A stretch of DNA of 64,000 nucleotides from Linum tenue (taxonomy: Eukaryota > Streptophyta > Magnoliopsida > Malpighiales > Linaceae): the NCBI GenBank assembly GCA_946122785.1, contig CAMGYJ010000009.1:11438937-11502936 (forward strand), given 5' to 3'. Positions 1-10,535 of this stretch are shown here, one piece after another. How positions within the stretch are numbered: the first letter of the stretch is position 1; each line of letters starts with the position of its first letter. A program made the translations under genes and the position numbers. The notes beneath the pieces are model-generated. The model was not told the DNA's origin, did not search any database, and was given only the letters and a program-made list of their open reading frames with translations.

Positions 1-310
1 GCATCGAGGCTCGGTTTGGAGCAACAGGTCAAAGCCTGATTTAACCATGATTGAACTACGATTTAGCAGAAAATACCCTAATGTTAACTTTATCGGTACG
101 ACCTTTGGTATGGTTTTATAATTTTTGGGGTTTTTTTTCTAAACACAAATCGAGGTTCGGGTTGGAACAACTTGTCAAGCCTGATTTTAACCACGGTTGA
201 ACTATGATTTTAGCACAAAATACTCTAATGCTGTACAAACTTAGTTTATTATTTTTTCTGAACATAAATCGAGACTCGGTTTGAAACAACGTGTAAAATC
301 TGATTTAACT
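1..310. repeat. Degenerate direct repeats
   Basis: Three imperfect copies of one motif begin near 4, 151 and 269. Each starts CGAGRYTCGG, continues with GTTTGGAACAAC-like sequence and a CTGATTTAACC block. The first two copies extend through an AAAATACYCTAATG block. No coding potential was seen. 311-799 is AT-rich spacer in which I see nothing definable. Confidence 0.55.
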
Positions 311-799
311 GGACTACCCAATATAAAAATGAGGTGCAAATAAGGGATAAAATGATAACAACTCATTATATAAAACTCTAAAACATGGCCAAGCATTGAT
401 GAGGCCGGCTCTCATTATGGATTAGCCAAAACCTAGAAGAAGAAGATTAATTAGCAACAGGTCAATAAAAAAATGGCTGTGAGCAAAGCAAAACTAACCA
501 ACATGTATGCAACAGTAGACACTTTCTAACTTTAATATTATTCATGGATTGTTAGTAATCTCTTTTGTATTTCTAGTGCATCAAAAGGGGTATATGTTTG
601 CTAGACCTGCCAGTTACGTATAATTTACATTTGTAAAAGGAGGAATTCTAAAATGCTTATAATTACCGGTGCTTTTGATTGCAAGTTGAATTTATATTAT
701 AAAATTGAAAATACCAGTTAAATTTTTACATTATAAATATAATAGCAGGGCATTTATAACAGTCAATGGCGGATACATGCATGTTTATGTGTGTCTCAG

Positions 800-1244
800 T
801 AGGGATGGCAATTTCGACCTGATCTATTTTACCCGGCCTGTTTTGGAGCGGGGCGGGGCGGGAATGGGTATTCTCATCGACCCGACCTGCCCTGACCCGC
901 CCCATTCTCGACCCGTTCTTGCCTAAATTACATGTAATATTAGTCAAATTAATTAGGATTTTTCTTCTATTACATCATAATTTAACTATAATAAAGTTAT
1001 AAATTAGTGAAAATCTCAATTTCTCTTATAATTTAACTACATTTATCAAAATATTATTTGTTTTCTTGGTCTTATAATAAAAATAACGAATATTTCTAAT
1101 ATTTTTATGTAAATTGCATACCCATTGGGTCGACCTGCTACGATCCGTGATAAATTACCCGACCTGGACCTGACATGCTATGGCCTATGGGGCGGGTCTG
1201 GGTACCAAGAAACCTGGCCCGGACCTGTCCCATTGCCATTCCTA
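800..1244. mobile_element. Non-autonomous hAT element (MITE)
   Basis: The ends are TAGGGATGGCAA and TTGCCATTCCTA, an 11/12 terminal inverted repeat of hAT type. The interior is low-complexity, rich in GACCCG/CGGGTC near both ends and AT-rich in the middle, with no transposase. The immediate 8-bp flanks do not match well, but GTCAATGG occurs at 762-769 and again at 1245-1252, so the left target copy may sit 30 bp away from the repeat. 1245-2029 is AT-rich spacer with nothing recognisable. Confidence 0.75.
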
Positions 1245-2045
1245 GTCAATGGGACACCCTTAGAATTTGGAAAATGATTATCCGACCTCTCGTAGTAGTT
1301 TGCACATTGATATAAATAATATTTAAGTAGTAGTCTATGTGATTTAAACTTGGGACTCTGCCATTATTAGTAAACCAATTTTCAGTTACACTACAACTCA
1401 TTTGTTATTGTGTTTTACATCCAAATATAATAGTAAAATGTTATTCTTATCCCGAATTATTTTCAAATCTTAACGATTGAACCCAATTATCGGATACCCT
1501 TATTTAATAGGATATGTCGAGAGATATTTTTTGAGCAGTACAGACACCGATATTTTACCATTTTACGAAACAAGTATGCCATTAATGTAACTTTTATTAG
1601 TTAGATATTTTCATATTTAATAATTATTTAATTGTAATATTTAATTAAATTTAATTTTTGGGAGAAGACACTCTTATTATTGTAGAATTCCTCGATCCTG
1701 ATAACCGTACGAGCATCCTATTATGCTTGACTAGTTTACTAAAAGATTTGTATTGTCTGTATTGGACTAAAATAGAGTAAGAGATAAACATTAGACGATT
1801 CAATTTTTTTTTTTTTTTAAACTTGGAAATTAATTCAAACTTAAAAGTGGCGGCTTTACATGTATATATTAGCATACAGTTCAGTGAAGAGATAATGATA
1901 AGTTAATACCCTTACAAGTCAACAGTCAACAAGACCCATAATGTCTTTATTTTTACAACGAGACCCATAAGTTATTAACTTAATTTCTTATGGATTTCTC
2001 TTTCTTTAAACCCACGTTTCAATTAAATGATAACTTCTGTGCGTA

Positions 2046-2296
2046 GCCAAAGGTAAAATAGCCTAGTTGTGAAACCTCTCGATTAATTGAGCTATGGATG
2101 TGGGAGGTCCTGAGTTCGATTTCCAGTGGCGCCACTTGAGCGTTCCCAGCGGCACTCTTGGTATCGAAGGCGAAGCCTCCCCGATGTTGGTAGCAGAAAG
2201 CCCGGTTAGTATGCAGGTACCCCCAGTGATTTAATAGGCCCCGCTGTCGCTCAAGCGGCACGTGGAGTTGAGGTTCCCTGGGTTATCAACTAAAAA
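2046..2296 (+). mobile_element. tRNA-derived SINE with target-site duplication
   Basis: A 251-bp insertion is flanked by 16-bp direct repeats at 2030-2045 and 2297-2312 that differ at one base. The left part resembles a tRNA-type polymerase III promoter, with an A-box-like TAGCCTAGTTGTG and a B-box-like GAGTTCGATTTCC. The right end is TTATCAACTAAAAA. There is no open frame of note. The tRNA-like head, A-rich tail and long target duplication together indicate a SINE. Confidence 0.75.
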
Positions 2297-2856
2297 ATAA
2301 CTTCTGCGCGTACAAACATTTAATATTTTCGAAAATATTTAATTCATTTTAAAATATTTAACCTATGTTTACAATGGCTGCGAAAACATCGAAAACACAA
2401 GTAGCTAGCTGCGAAAGTTTCTCGACCATTTTAGGTAAATACTTAGCAACAAAATTGCACTTTGTATATGATTATGTAAGATAACGATCTCATGGTATCG
2501 ACGAATGAATACAATATATATAGCACTTTGTATTTGGATAGAACTTTGAAAATTAATAATGTGAATCTCTTTTGGTCAACTAAAATCAAAATAAGCGGTT
2601 TTTTCTTCTTTTCTTTGCTATTTGCTTTCAAACCAAAACCAACCAAGCTATCAAATCATATATGAATGAATGATAAAGAAAAAAAAAGAAGAATAAAGAA
2701 GAGTACACATGACATGATCACATGAGTCAAATGTTTAATTTTCTCTCCCTTTCCATGAAAGTTCCCCTTTCCAACCCAAACAAGAGTGTTCCATCAAAGT
2801 CCTCATAATCAAATCTCCCATCTTTATTTGGACAATTCCATTTCCCTACCTTCCCC

Positions 2857-2864
2857 TATAAATA
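2857..2864 (+). promoter_or_regulatory. TATA box of invertase gene A
   Basis: TATAAATA lies 59 bp before the chosen start codon at 2923. Similarity between genes A and B begins only a few bases upstream of this box. Transcription would be expected to start near 2885-2890, which would leave out the in-frame ATG at 2881. Confidence 0.7.
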
Positions 2865-2922
2865 CTCCATACACATATACATGCTTTCCCTTATCCTCTT
2901 TACAGCTCAAAACTTAACAGTC

Positions 2923-5900
2923 ATGGCCTCTCTGAACCTTTTCTCCTTCTTTGCTCTGTTACTCCTCTGCCATGGAGCTCTGCAGCTCCAAGCTTCACAC
3001 CACCATGTCTACAGCAGGCTCCAAGATGGAGTTTCTGCTGTTGGTTCTTCTTCTTCCAAAGGCCAGCCTTACAGAACTGGATACCATTTCCAGCCTCCCA
3101 AGAACTGGATCAACGGTACTGCTTCTTATTAGTTTTTTTTTTTCTTTTGATATTAAATTGATGATTTCAATTTTCAAGGGATCTTTTTTGCTCTATGATT
3201 CGTGACACATTTTTGCTTTCTCTCTCTGGCTGCTTGACATGGTCTGCTGCTCTCTCGCGTGCTTGGCTTGGTTTTCGCTTACAGATCCCAATGGTGAGTC
3301 GTCGGTCTCGTGTTATCGATTTCGCTTAACTACGTATGCATATTTGTCCTGATTCATACAATCGAGTTCAGTCAATGATATGAAAAATACTAACTATGTT
3401 GTGATTCACTCCCTTTGATTTTTTTTTTTTTTGTGACGATCCGTTGCTAAAAGCCAAGGCAACTTAAGTAATTAACTTAAAAAAGGGTATGGTTGTTGGT
3501 TTCCCCTTTGCAAGTCTACATTGGCAGGCCTTTGATTCCTTCTTTGGTTTATATAAGACCAAGAAACATATTGGAACTCTTGGTTTATCCTTCCGTTATT
3601 TAAAATCATTACCCAACCGCCCAAATAAAGACAAAGTCAGATATTAACAGCTTGTTTTTTTAGAACCTCCAGTCTAGTGACAACTTGTCGTATAATAGTT
3701 TCTCAAATAAAAAAGTACTAATAGGATCTTGTAATGAACTAGAGTTGGTTTGGAAGTTATTATTGTTAGAGTTGTGTTTGTTAAATACATGTATTATGCA
3801 CAATACAATGTTGGAAGTGTCAAATTGTAAAACAATGCATGTATTGTTGTGTAGGTCCCACCAACAATCACAAAAAATGAAGCATTATACAATCTCAACT
3901 AAAAGGGTTAATTGCATGGCTGGTCACTGAGATTACAAAAAGCGTTCATGTTTGGTCACCATAAATATTTAAATCTATTTTTGGTCACTAACTTTACAAA
4001 AACCGTTCATTTATGGTCACTCTCCGTTAGTTGCCGTTAACAGCGTCTGTTAAGTGATGACGTGGCTGACGGATTTGCCTAATAAGCACTTTTTAACCCC
4101 AAAATTGACTGACCCGACCCGCCACGTCATTTAAACCCGCCATGTCAGCTAAACCTAACCAAACCTCTACCCAAACCCGAACAGACCCGCTAACTAAACC
4201 AAACCAAACCAGACCCCCAAAATTGTTTGACTAAAACCCTAATCGAAGACTGCCTCCATCCCGCCAGCCTTCATCCCTTCCGTTTTTCTTCGTGGAGATT
4301 TTCAAGCTGCTCGGGAGATCGTAAAACGCCGCTTGCTTTACGACCGACGCCACGCGATGTTCCGACTGTCTCAAATCTCAATCTCGCAGCATCCGCATTG
4401 ACCTCTTGCGTCTCTACCTACGGATCCAGCCGTGAACACGACTGTCTCATCCAGTTTGGGCTTTTTAATCTTGGTGGACTCCGGCGGCGGAGAATTGGTG
4501 AGTGGAAGCATCGACAGAGTCTAATTAGGGAATTGGACTCTAGGGTTACTGTTCCTCTGCGTCCATAAGAAGGGTAGTTGGGATCCTCCTCCTCACTCTC
4601 CGCTCCGTCCCCTTCCACTTCCACGGCTTCCACCGCCGCCTACCGTCTTCTCCCAGTCCCGCCGCCGCTGTCTTTGAGCCAGTCATCATTGCGTCCGCCG
4701 TCGCAGTAAGGTCCGACTCTGCCGCCGCCGTGGCGGTCGACGAGGAGACTTACTCGCATCGCTGCGAGCACGGGTACATCTACGTTTACGATCTCCCGAG
4801 CAGCTTGAGCACCGACTTGATCGAGAATTGCGAGAAATTGAACCCGTGGAGCTCGCGGTGCGACTCGCTGGCCAATTACGGGTTCGGGCAGCAGGCGGCG
4901 GCGGGAGTTTACGGCATCGTGCCGGAGGATTTGGCGCCGGCGTGGTTCTGGACCGATCAATTCGTGTCGGAGATCGTCTTCCACAACAGGATGATGAAGC
5001 ACAGGTGCCGGACCGCCGAGCCGGGCAATGCGACGGCGTTTTACGATCTCCCGAGCAGCTTGAAAATCTCCAGGAAGAAAAACGGAAGGGATGAAGGCTG
5101 CGCGGGATGGAGCGATTAGGGTTTTAGTCAAACAATTTTGGGGGTCTGGTTTGGTTTAGTTAGCGGGTCTGGTCGGGTTTGGGTAGAGGTTTGGTTAGGT
5201 TTAGCTGACATGGCGGGTTTAAATGACGTGGCGGGTCATGTCAGTCAATTTTGGGGTTAAAAAGTGCTGATTAGGCAAATCCGTTAGCCACGTCATCACT
5301 TAACGGACGCCGTTAACGTCAGCTAACGGAGAGTGACCATAAATGAACGGTTTTTGTAAAGTTAGTGATCAAAAATAGATTTAAATATTTATAGTGACCA
5401 AACATGAACGCTTTTTGTAATCTCAGTGACCAACCATGCAATTAACCCTCAACTAAAAGTTGAGATTGTTCATTTTAGATTTGTATCCACTTTTTCTTCT
5501 ATTTATATCCCCAAAATTTTTTGTTTTATGCTAAAAGGTGAGGGTAAATGTGACATTTCCCTATAAAGTAACTTTATGCAAATCAATACATAAACTAGAA
5601 TCTCAACAACCAAACAATGTATGGTCAAAATGCATCTATTGTATCAATGCATGTATTTATATATTGTAGTGATTCATTACAATACAACGAATTCTTCTCT
5701 TGCTGTATGGTTGTTGGCTTTTGATGGAAATGCACGTTCCTAATCAGCTACGATGTTTTTCACAATTCATCAATTTTATAGGACCCATGATTTACAAGGG
5801 AATCTATCACCTGTTCTACCAGTACAACCCCAAAGGTGCGGTCTGGGGGAACATTGTGTGGGCCCACTCGACATCGACGGATCTGATTAACTGGACCCCA

Positions 5901-7723
5901 CAGGGTTACGGGATCTACCCGTCTCACCCGTCGGATATCAACGGCACCTGGTCCGGTTCCACCACGTTTCTCAAGGACGGCACCCCAGCCATTCTCTACA
6001 CGGGAATCAACCCGAAGAACCAACAGGTTCAGAACCTGGCCGTGCCCAAGAACAGGTCGGACCCGTATCTCAAGGATTGGGTAAAAAACCCTAAAAACCC
6101 GTTGATGGCTCCCACACCACAAAACGGCATCAATGCCTCGTCGTTCCGAGACCCGACCACCGCGTGGATGGGTCGCGACAAGATCTGGCGCGTGATCATC
6201 GGTAGCAAGGTCGACCGCAAGGGGATGGCCGTCTTGTACACGAGCAAAGATTTCGTGAACTGGGTCAGGGCGGACCACCCTCTGCATTCCACGGACGGGA
6301 CGGGCATGTGGGAGTGTCCCGATTTTTTCCCTGTTCTCGTGGGAGGGTATAAAAATGGGCTCGACACCTCCAAACTCGGCCCCAAAGTGAAGCACGTGCT
6401 GAAGGTCAGCCTCGACGACACAAAACACGACCACTACACTGTCGGAAACTACGATCCGATCAAGGACGTCTACACTGCGGATCACGATGGACTCGCCGAT
6501 AAAGACTTCGGATTGAGGTACGATTATGGAAAGTACTACGCCTCGAAAACATTTTTTGACTCCTCGATGAACCGTCGTATCCTACTGGGTTGGATCAACG
6601 AATCATCTAGCGTTGTTGATGACATCAAAAAAGGATGGTCTGGCGTACACGTAAGTGATTGTTTTCGCAAGAATTTACTATTCCCCCACCTCTCTTATGT
6701 CATTGCATGCTTAGAATCATCAAATCCCTTTTCTTTCTGTCAATGTAGACAATTCCAAGGACGATATGGCTGCACAAATCAGGGAAACAACTTGTCCAAT
6801 GGCCGGTTAAGGAAATTGAGAAGCTAAGAGGGAAGCCTGTAGTGGTGCCAACTCGAGTGTTGAATGGAGGATCAAAGGTTGAATTGAAGGGAATTACAGC
6901 TGTACAGGCTGACGTGGAGATGTACTTTGGGAAGTTTGATTTGAGCAAAGCTGAAAAGTTGGACCCAAGTTGGACCGACCCACAGTTGATTTGTAGCCGA
7001 ATGGGCTCATCGGTCAGAGGGAAGTTGGGTCCATTTGGGTTGCTGGTTTTGGGGTCAAAGGGATTGGAAGAATACACAGCCGTTTTCTACAGAATTTTCA
7101 GAGCTAGTGACAGTAAATATGTGGTTCTCATGTGCAGTGACCAAAGCAAGTAAGTCTCGAGTCTCTCTACTTGATTTTCTTGTGCCAAAATTTTCTATAA
7201 CTTGTGTGGAAATTTTTGACATATTTGATTTTTTCTTTTTTGGGCAGGTCTTCGTTGAACAATGCTAATGATAAGACTACTTATGGGACATTTTTGGACA
7301 TTGACCCTATCAAAGAAATGTTGTCTCTTCGAACTTTGGTAAGTATCGATTTTTTAGTAATTTTCAATTCCCGGATGATGAGCGAACGAGGCAATCTAAT
7401 TATCACACACATATGTTATTTATGATAAGATAACTAATAATTTGTGTGCGTCTCTATTGAATGAAAGTTGCATATTTTTGCCCTAAAAAGAAGGGATATT
7501 TATACGCCAGTTGTGTTGATAACAAGCTTGATGGATGTTGCAGATTGACCACTCTATAGTGGAGAGCTTCGGTGGGTTTGGGAAGAGTTGCATCACATCA
7601 AGAGTATACCCAACATTGGCCATTGATGGAGCAGCCCATTTGTATGCTTTCAACAATGGAACTCAGCATGTGAGGATCGCAAGATTGACTGCTTGGAGCA
7701 TGAAGAAAGCCCACATTGCTTGA
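2923..7723 (+). CDS. Cell wall invertase A (acid beta-fructofuranosidase, GH32)
   Basis: Hydrolyses sucrose to glucose and fructose in the cell wall. Exons: 2923-3115, 3285-3293 (9-nt mini-exon), 5782-6650, 6749-7149, 7248-7338, 7544-7723. All introns are GT-AG and the spliced frame is closed at 580 residues, normal for the family. A hydrophobic signal peptide ([16 protein letters not shown]) starts the protein. The nucleophile motif NDPNG is assembled across exons 1-3. FRDP (transition-state Asp) and WECPDF (acid/base Glu codon near 6312) are present; Pro in WECP is typical of cell wall forms, where vacuolar enzymes have Val. DDTK, linked to sucrose preference over fructan hydrolysis, is intact. 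An in-frame ATG at 2881 lies too close to the TATA box to be used. Intron 2 (2488 nt) carries a Mutator-like insertion. Near-identical to gene B. Confidence 0.96.
3905..5448. mobile_element. Mutator-like element that captured a host gene (Pack-MULE)
   Basis: Long terminal inverted repeats (3905-4326 and 5039-5448) begin GGGTTAATTGCATGG and end CCATGCAATTAACCC. They are flanked by a perfect 10-bp direct repeat TCAACTAAAA (3895-3904, 5449-5458); MULEs usually leave 9 bp. There is no transposase. The interior encodes part of a host glycosyltransferase. The element sits in intron 2 of invertase A, inside a further insertion-like stretch (about 3743-5680) that gene B lacks. Confidence 0.9.
4730..5039 (+). 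pseudogene. Captured fragment of exostosin-type (GT47, MUR3/XLT2-like) glycosyltransferase
   Basis: The frame reads [16 protein letters not shown], then [25 protein letters not shown] and CRTAEP. This is the N-terminal part of the plant xyloglucan galactosyltransferase/exostosin domain, from the YVYDLP strand to the TDQF...E.IFHNRM region. The rest of the domain is absent. After TAFYD the frame runs into the inverted repeat, which itself repeats the YDLPSS codons. It is a transposon-carried fragment with no complete catalytic domain, so it should not make an active enzyme. Family assignment is by motif recall. Confidence 0.75.
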
Positions 7724-8014
7724 TATAAATTATCAAAATTTATGGCAATTCATTAGGTTAAGTAAAGATGAGATGTTGTAAGTCATTAGGGGAAGAAATG
7801 AGTTATATAGATTTTGTAACAGGTTGATACTATATCACTGAACATTCGATATAACATCTACATAATAAATGTGACAGTTGAGAACGCATGAATTTTTCAA
7901 AAGGGAGATTGAACTTACTAGCTATTTGTCTTCTCCTTTTTTGTTGGCCTATAGGTAAGATTTGAGTTCACATAACAAAGTTCATTAGTAAGTGAACAAG
8001 GCCTTATTTCAAGT

Positions 8015-8253
8015 ACAGTATTTCAGGCCTGTCTATTCTTGATGAGGCCGTACAGTATTTTGTCAACTATTCGGGGTTTGGTGTGCGATTTATAGGTCGG
8101 CATAGCAATAGGGTAGCCCATTTGATGGCTCGTAAGGCCTTTCTCTGTACCCGATTATGAGTTGTTTGTTTGATTTTCACGTCTGATTGTATTCCAGGAT
8201 GTAACTATCTAATATTTAAATCAATAAATGATTATCTTTTGTATAAAAAAAGA
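8015..8253 (+). mobile_element. 5'-truncated LINE, 3' end only (copy beside gene A)
   Basis: A translated tract containing GRHSNRVAHLMARKAF matches the end of the LINE RNase H domain. It is followed by a short 3' UTR and an A-run. The insertion is bounded by a perfect 13-bp direct repeat CCTTATTTCAAGT (8002-8014, 8254-8266). The same insertion lies downstream of gene B, so it predates the A/B duplication. Confidence 0.75.
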
Positions 8254-8494
8254 CCTTATTTCAAGTCTGTGGGCGCATAATTTACTAGTTAATTGTCTTC
8301 ATCCACACGTACTACGTCTTCCAATCACTTCTCTTCTCCTTTTAATAATGGACTCGAAATAAATGAACTTGGGCTTAAAGAGATTAAATTTACGGGCCGG
8401 TTAATACCCATGACCACTAGTTATCATTTTCCCATAGAGGTTGTTCTATCTAAACAGACAAGATGTTCTATCTAAACATCTTGTCTGTTTAGAC

Positions 8495-9666
8495 GTGGAG
8501 ACTAGATGGAATTCCACTTTCTTGATGTTGGAGTCCGCTTTGGTATTTAAAAGAGCATTTGAGAGGTTAGAGGAAGAAAATCCTAAGTATAAAGTTGAGC
8601 TAGAGAAGTTGAAAGGGACACCAAATGAGTTGGATTGGCATTATGTGGAGTCTCTAGTTCCTTTTCTGAAGATCTTCTATGATGCCACAATGAAAATTTC
8701 AGGTTCTTTGTATGTCACAAGCAATGATCTCTTTCATGTCGTATATAGAATTGCTTGTATGCTTACAAAAGAAACTTCATCAAAAATTGAGAGTCACAAA
8801 ATCATGGCAAGAAGAATGAAAGCTAAGCATGGCAAGTATTGGGGCACCTTTGATGACATCAATCCCTTACTGTTTATTGTTGTGGTTCTTGACCCGAGGT
8901 ACAAGTTGGAGTATGCCTGTTTTGTGCTTGATGAGGTTCATGGAATAGAACATGGGGGGATTTGGACTAAAAATGAGTTGTTTGAGAGTGTGAATGGTGT
9001 TTTGGAGGATATGTTCAAGGACTATTATGAAATGAGAGGGGTTACTAGTGGAAGCTCATCAAGAAGTGAGGGGAGTATAGCACCAAATGAGAATGATGAA
9101 TATGAAAGTGTGGAGGATTATTTGAAGAAAAAATTCAAGAGAAAGAGAATGGAAGATAGGGTGGGAGAAACTACACTTTCAGAGCTTGAGAGGTACTTAA
9201 AGGCGAATCTTGAGGATGATGAGGACAAAACATTTGACATTTTAGCATGGTGGAAGAAGCATTCTGGTGAGTATCCAATACTGAGTTTGATGGCTAGAGA
9301 TGTGTTGGCGATTCCAGTATCAACTGTTGCATCTGAGTCTGCTTTCAGTACCGGGGGGCGCGTTTTAGATACATTTCGGAGTTCTTTGACTCCCTTGGTT
9401 GTTGAAAGTTTGATTTGTGGTCAAAATTGGCTTCGATCGAGTACTCTTCCAATTGAAATGGAAGAGCAATTTGAAGAAATTGAAGAACTTGAACAAGGTA
9501 TGGAATATAATTTTTTTTATCATTCACTATTTGTTAAGATAATTATTAATTTTCTTATAAAAAAGATAATTATTAATTTATTTAGTGTGTTGTTAATTTT
9601 GCAGAGTTGAAAGAGTTTTGCTTGGATGAGGGTACTATCATGAGTGATTTGGTTGATGATGATTGA
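8495..9666 (+). pseudogene. hAT transposase, C-terminal part (zinc finger BED/RICESLEEPER-like)
   Basis: The reading frame opens with ETRWNSTFLML, continues through VLDPRYKL (RNase H-like core) and ends in the hATC dimerisation domain with LAWWKKHSGEYPILS, ARDVLAIPVSTVASESAFS and SLICGQNWLRS. The frame continues to about 9497, followed by a probable intron (GTATGG...TTTTGCAG) and a last exon of about 20 codons ending at TGA 9664-9666. The BED zinc finger and the N-terminal half are absent, so it should not be active. The remaining coding sequence has no frameshift. Confidence 0.88.
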
Positions 9667-9837
9667 ACAACAATGTATTATGTAATCAACGATGTATTTG
9701 TACTTTGTAGTGATTTGTCGTGATATGGACTTTTAAATGAATGGTTGCCCATTGGTATCATGATTTGTCGGAATTGGTGACCTATCCATCTTGCATCTCC
9801 TTCGTCTTTACACCCTTTCATCAAACACATATTTTAT

Positions 9838-10310
9838 GGGAGTAATTTGGTAAATAAATAATTTTTTGAAATAATTTTGGTGATTGATTAATTTTATGGG
9901 ATTAATTTGGTAAATAAATAAAATTTTGGAATTATTTTGGTGAATGATTAATTTTTTGGAATTAATTTGGTAAATAAGTAATTTTTTGTAATTAATTTGG
10001 TAAATAAGTAATTTTTTGTTGAAATTTGGAAATTAATTTGGTAAATAATTAAGTTTTGGAATTAATTTGGTAAATAATTATTTTTTGGAATTAATTTGAT
10101 AAGTAAATGATTTTTTGTGATTAATTTGGTAAATAAATAAAATTTTGGAATTATTTTGGTGATTTATTAATTTTCTGTAATTATTTTTGTGATTGAATAA
10201 TTTTTTGGAATAATTTTGGTGATTAATTAATTTTCTGGAATTATTTTGATAAATAAATAATTTTTTAGATTAAGTTCCTAATTAATTAATTTTGGTAATT
10301 AATTAGAATA
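9838..10310. repeat. AT-rich tandem minisatellite inside the hAT element
   Basis: About a dozen imperfect units of roughly 30-40 bp contain GGAATTAATTTGGTAAATAA-like sequence in head-to-tail order. They lie in the subterminal region of the hAT element, between transposase and right end. No coding sequence was seen. Confidence 0.8.
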
Positions 10311-10471
10311 TTTATTAGGGTCGACCCACTGACCCAAACCTTTTCGACCCGCCCCGACCCTAAAAGGTCATGCAGGGTCAAGAAGGAGACAGGGTCAGAG
10401 GCGGGTCACTTATGTGCCTTGACTCTTTAGGAGGAGGTCAAGGGTGGGTCATCCAAAATTTCAGCCCTACC

Positions 10472-10479
10472 TATAAATA
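10472..10479 (+). promoter_or_regulatory. TATA box of invertase gene B, abutting hAT terminus
   Basis: TATAAATA lies 57 bp before the start codon of B and matches gene A's box and downstream leader. Upstream of 10470 nothing matches the A promoter; the sequence is the hAT right end. Confidence 0.75.
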
Positions 10480-10535
10480 CTCCATACATATATACATGTT
10501 TGCCTTATCCTCTTTACAGCTCAAAACTTACAGTC

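Larger units (their letters stand above)
8491..10469 (+). mobile_element. 5'-truncated autonomous hAT transposon
   Basis: The 3' half of a hAT transposase is followed by AT-rich repeats and a right end TTTCAGCCCTA at 10459-10469, the complement of a hAT-type terminus TAGGGCTGAAA. The left terminus and the 5' half of the gene are missing, and 8491 abuts the end of the A-unit duplication. The right end stops 2 bp before the TATA box of gene B, and the downstream target sequence is B's core promoter. Confidence 0.85.

Noticed and set aside
2881..2922. In-frame upstream ATG extending invertase A by 14 residues (a similar one precedes B at 10500).
   Set aside because: It lies 24 bp from the TATA box, probably before the transcription start. 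The shorter form begins directly with a good signal peptide and a better start context.
5760..6485. Minus-strand frames of 130-240 codons opposite the big invertase exons (also at 11567-12274, 16093-16647, 38076-38582).
   Set aside because: They mirror the conserved GH32 coding strand, recur only because the paralogs are similar, and have no splice or domain support.
9838..10310. CRISPR-like or centromeric satellite array.
   Set aside because: Units are contiguous, imperfect and AT-rich, with no unique spacers, and lie inside a hAT element. A short minisatellite fits better.
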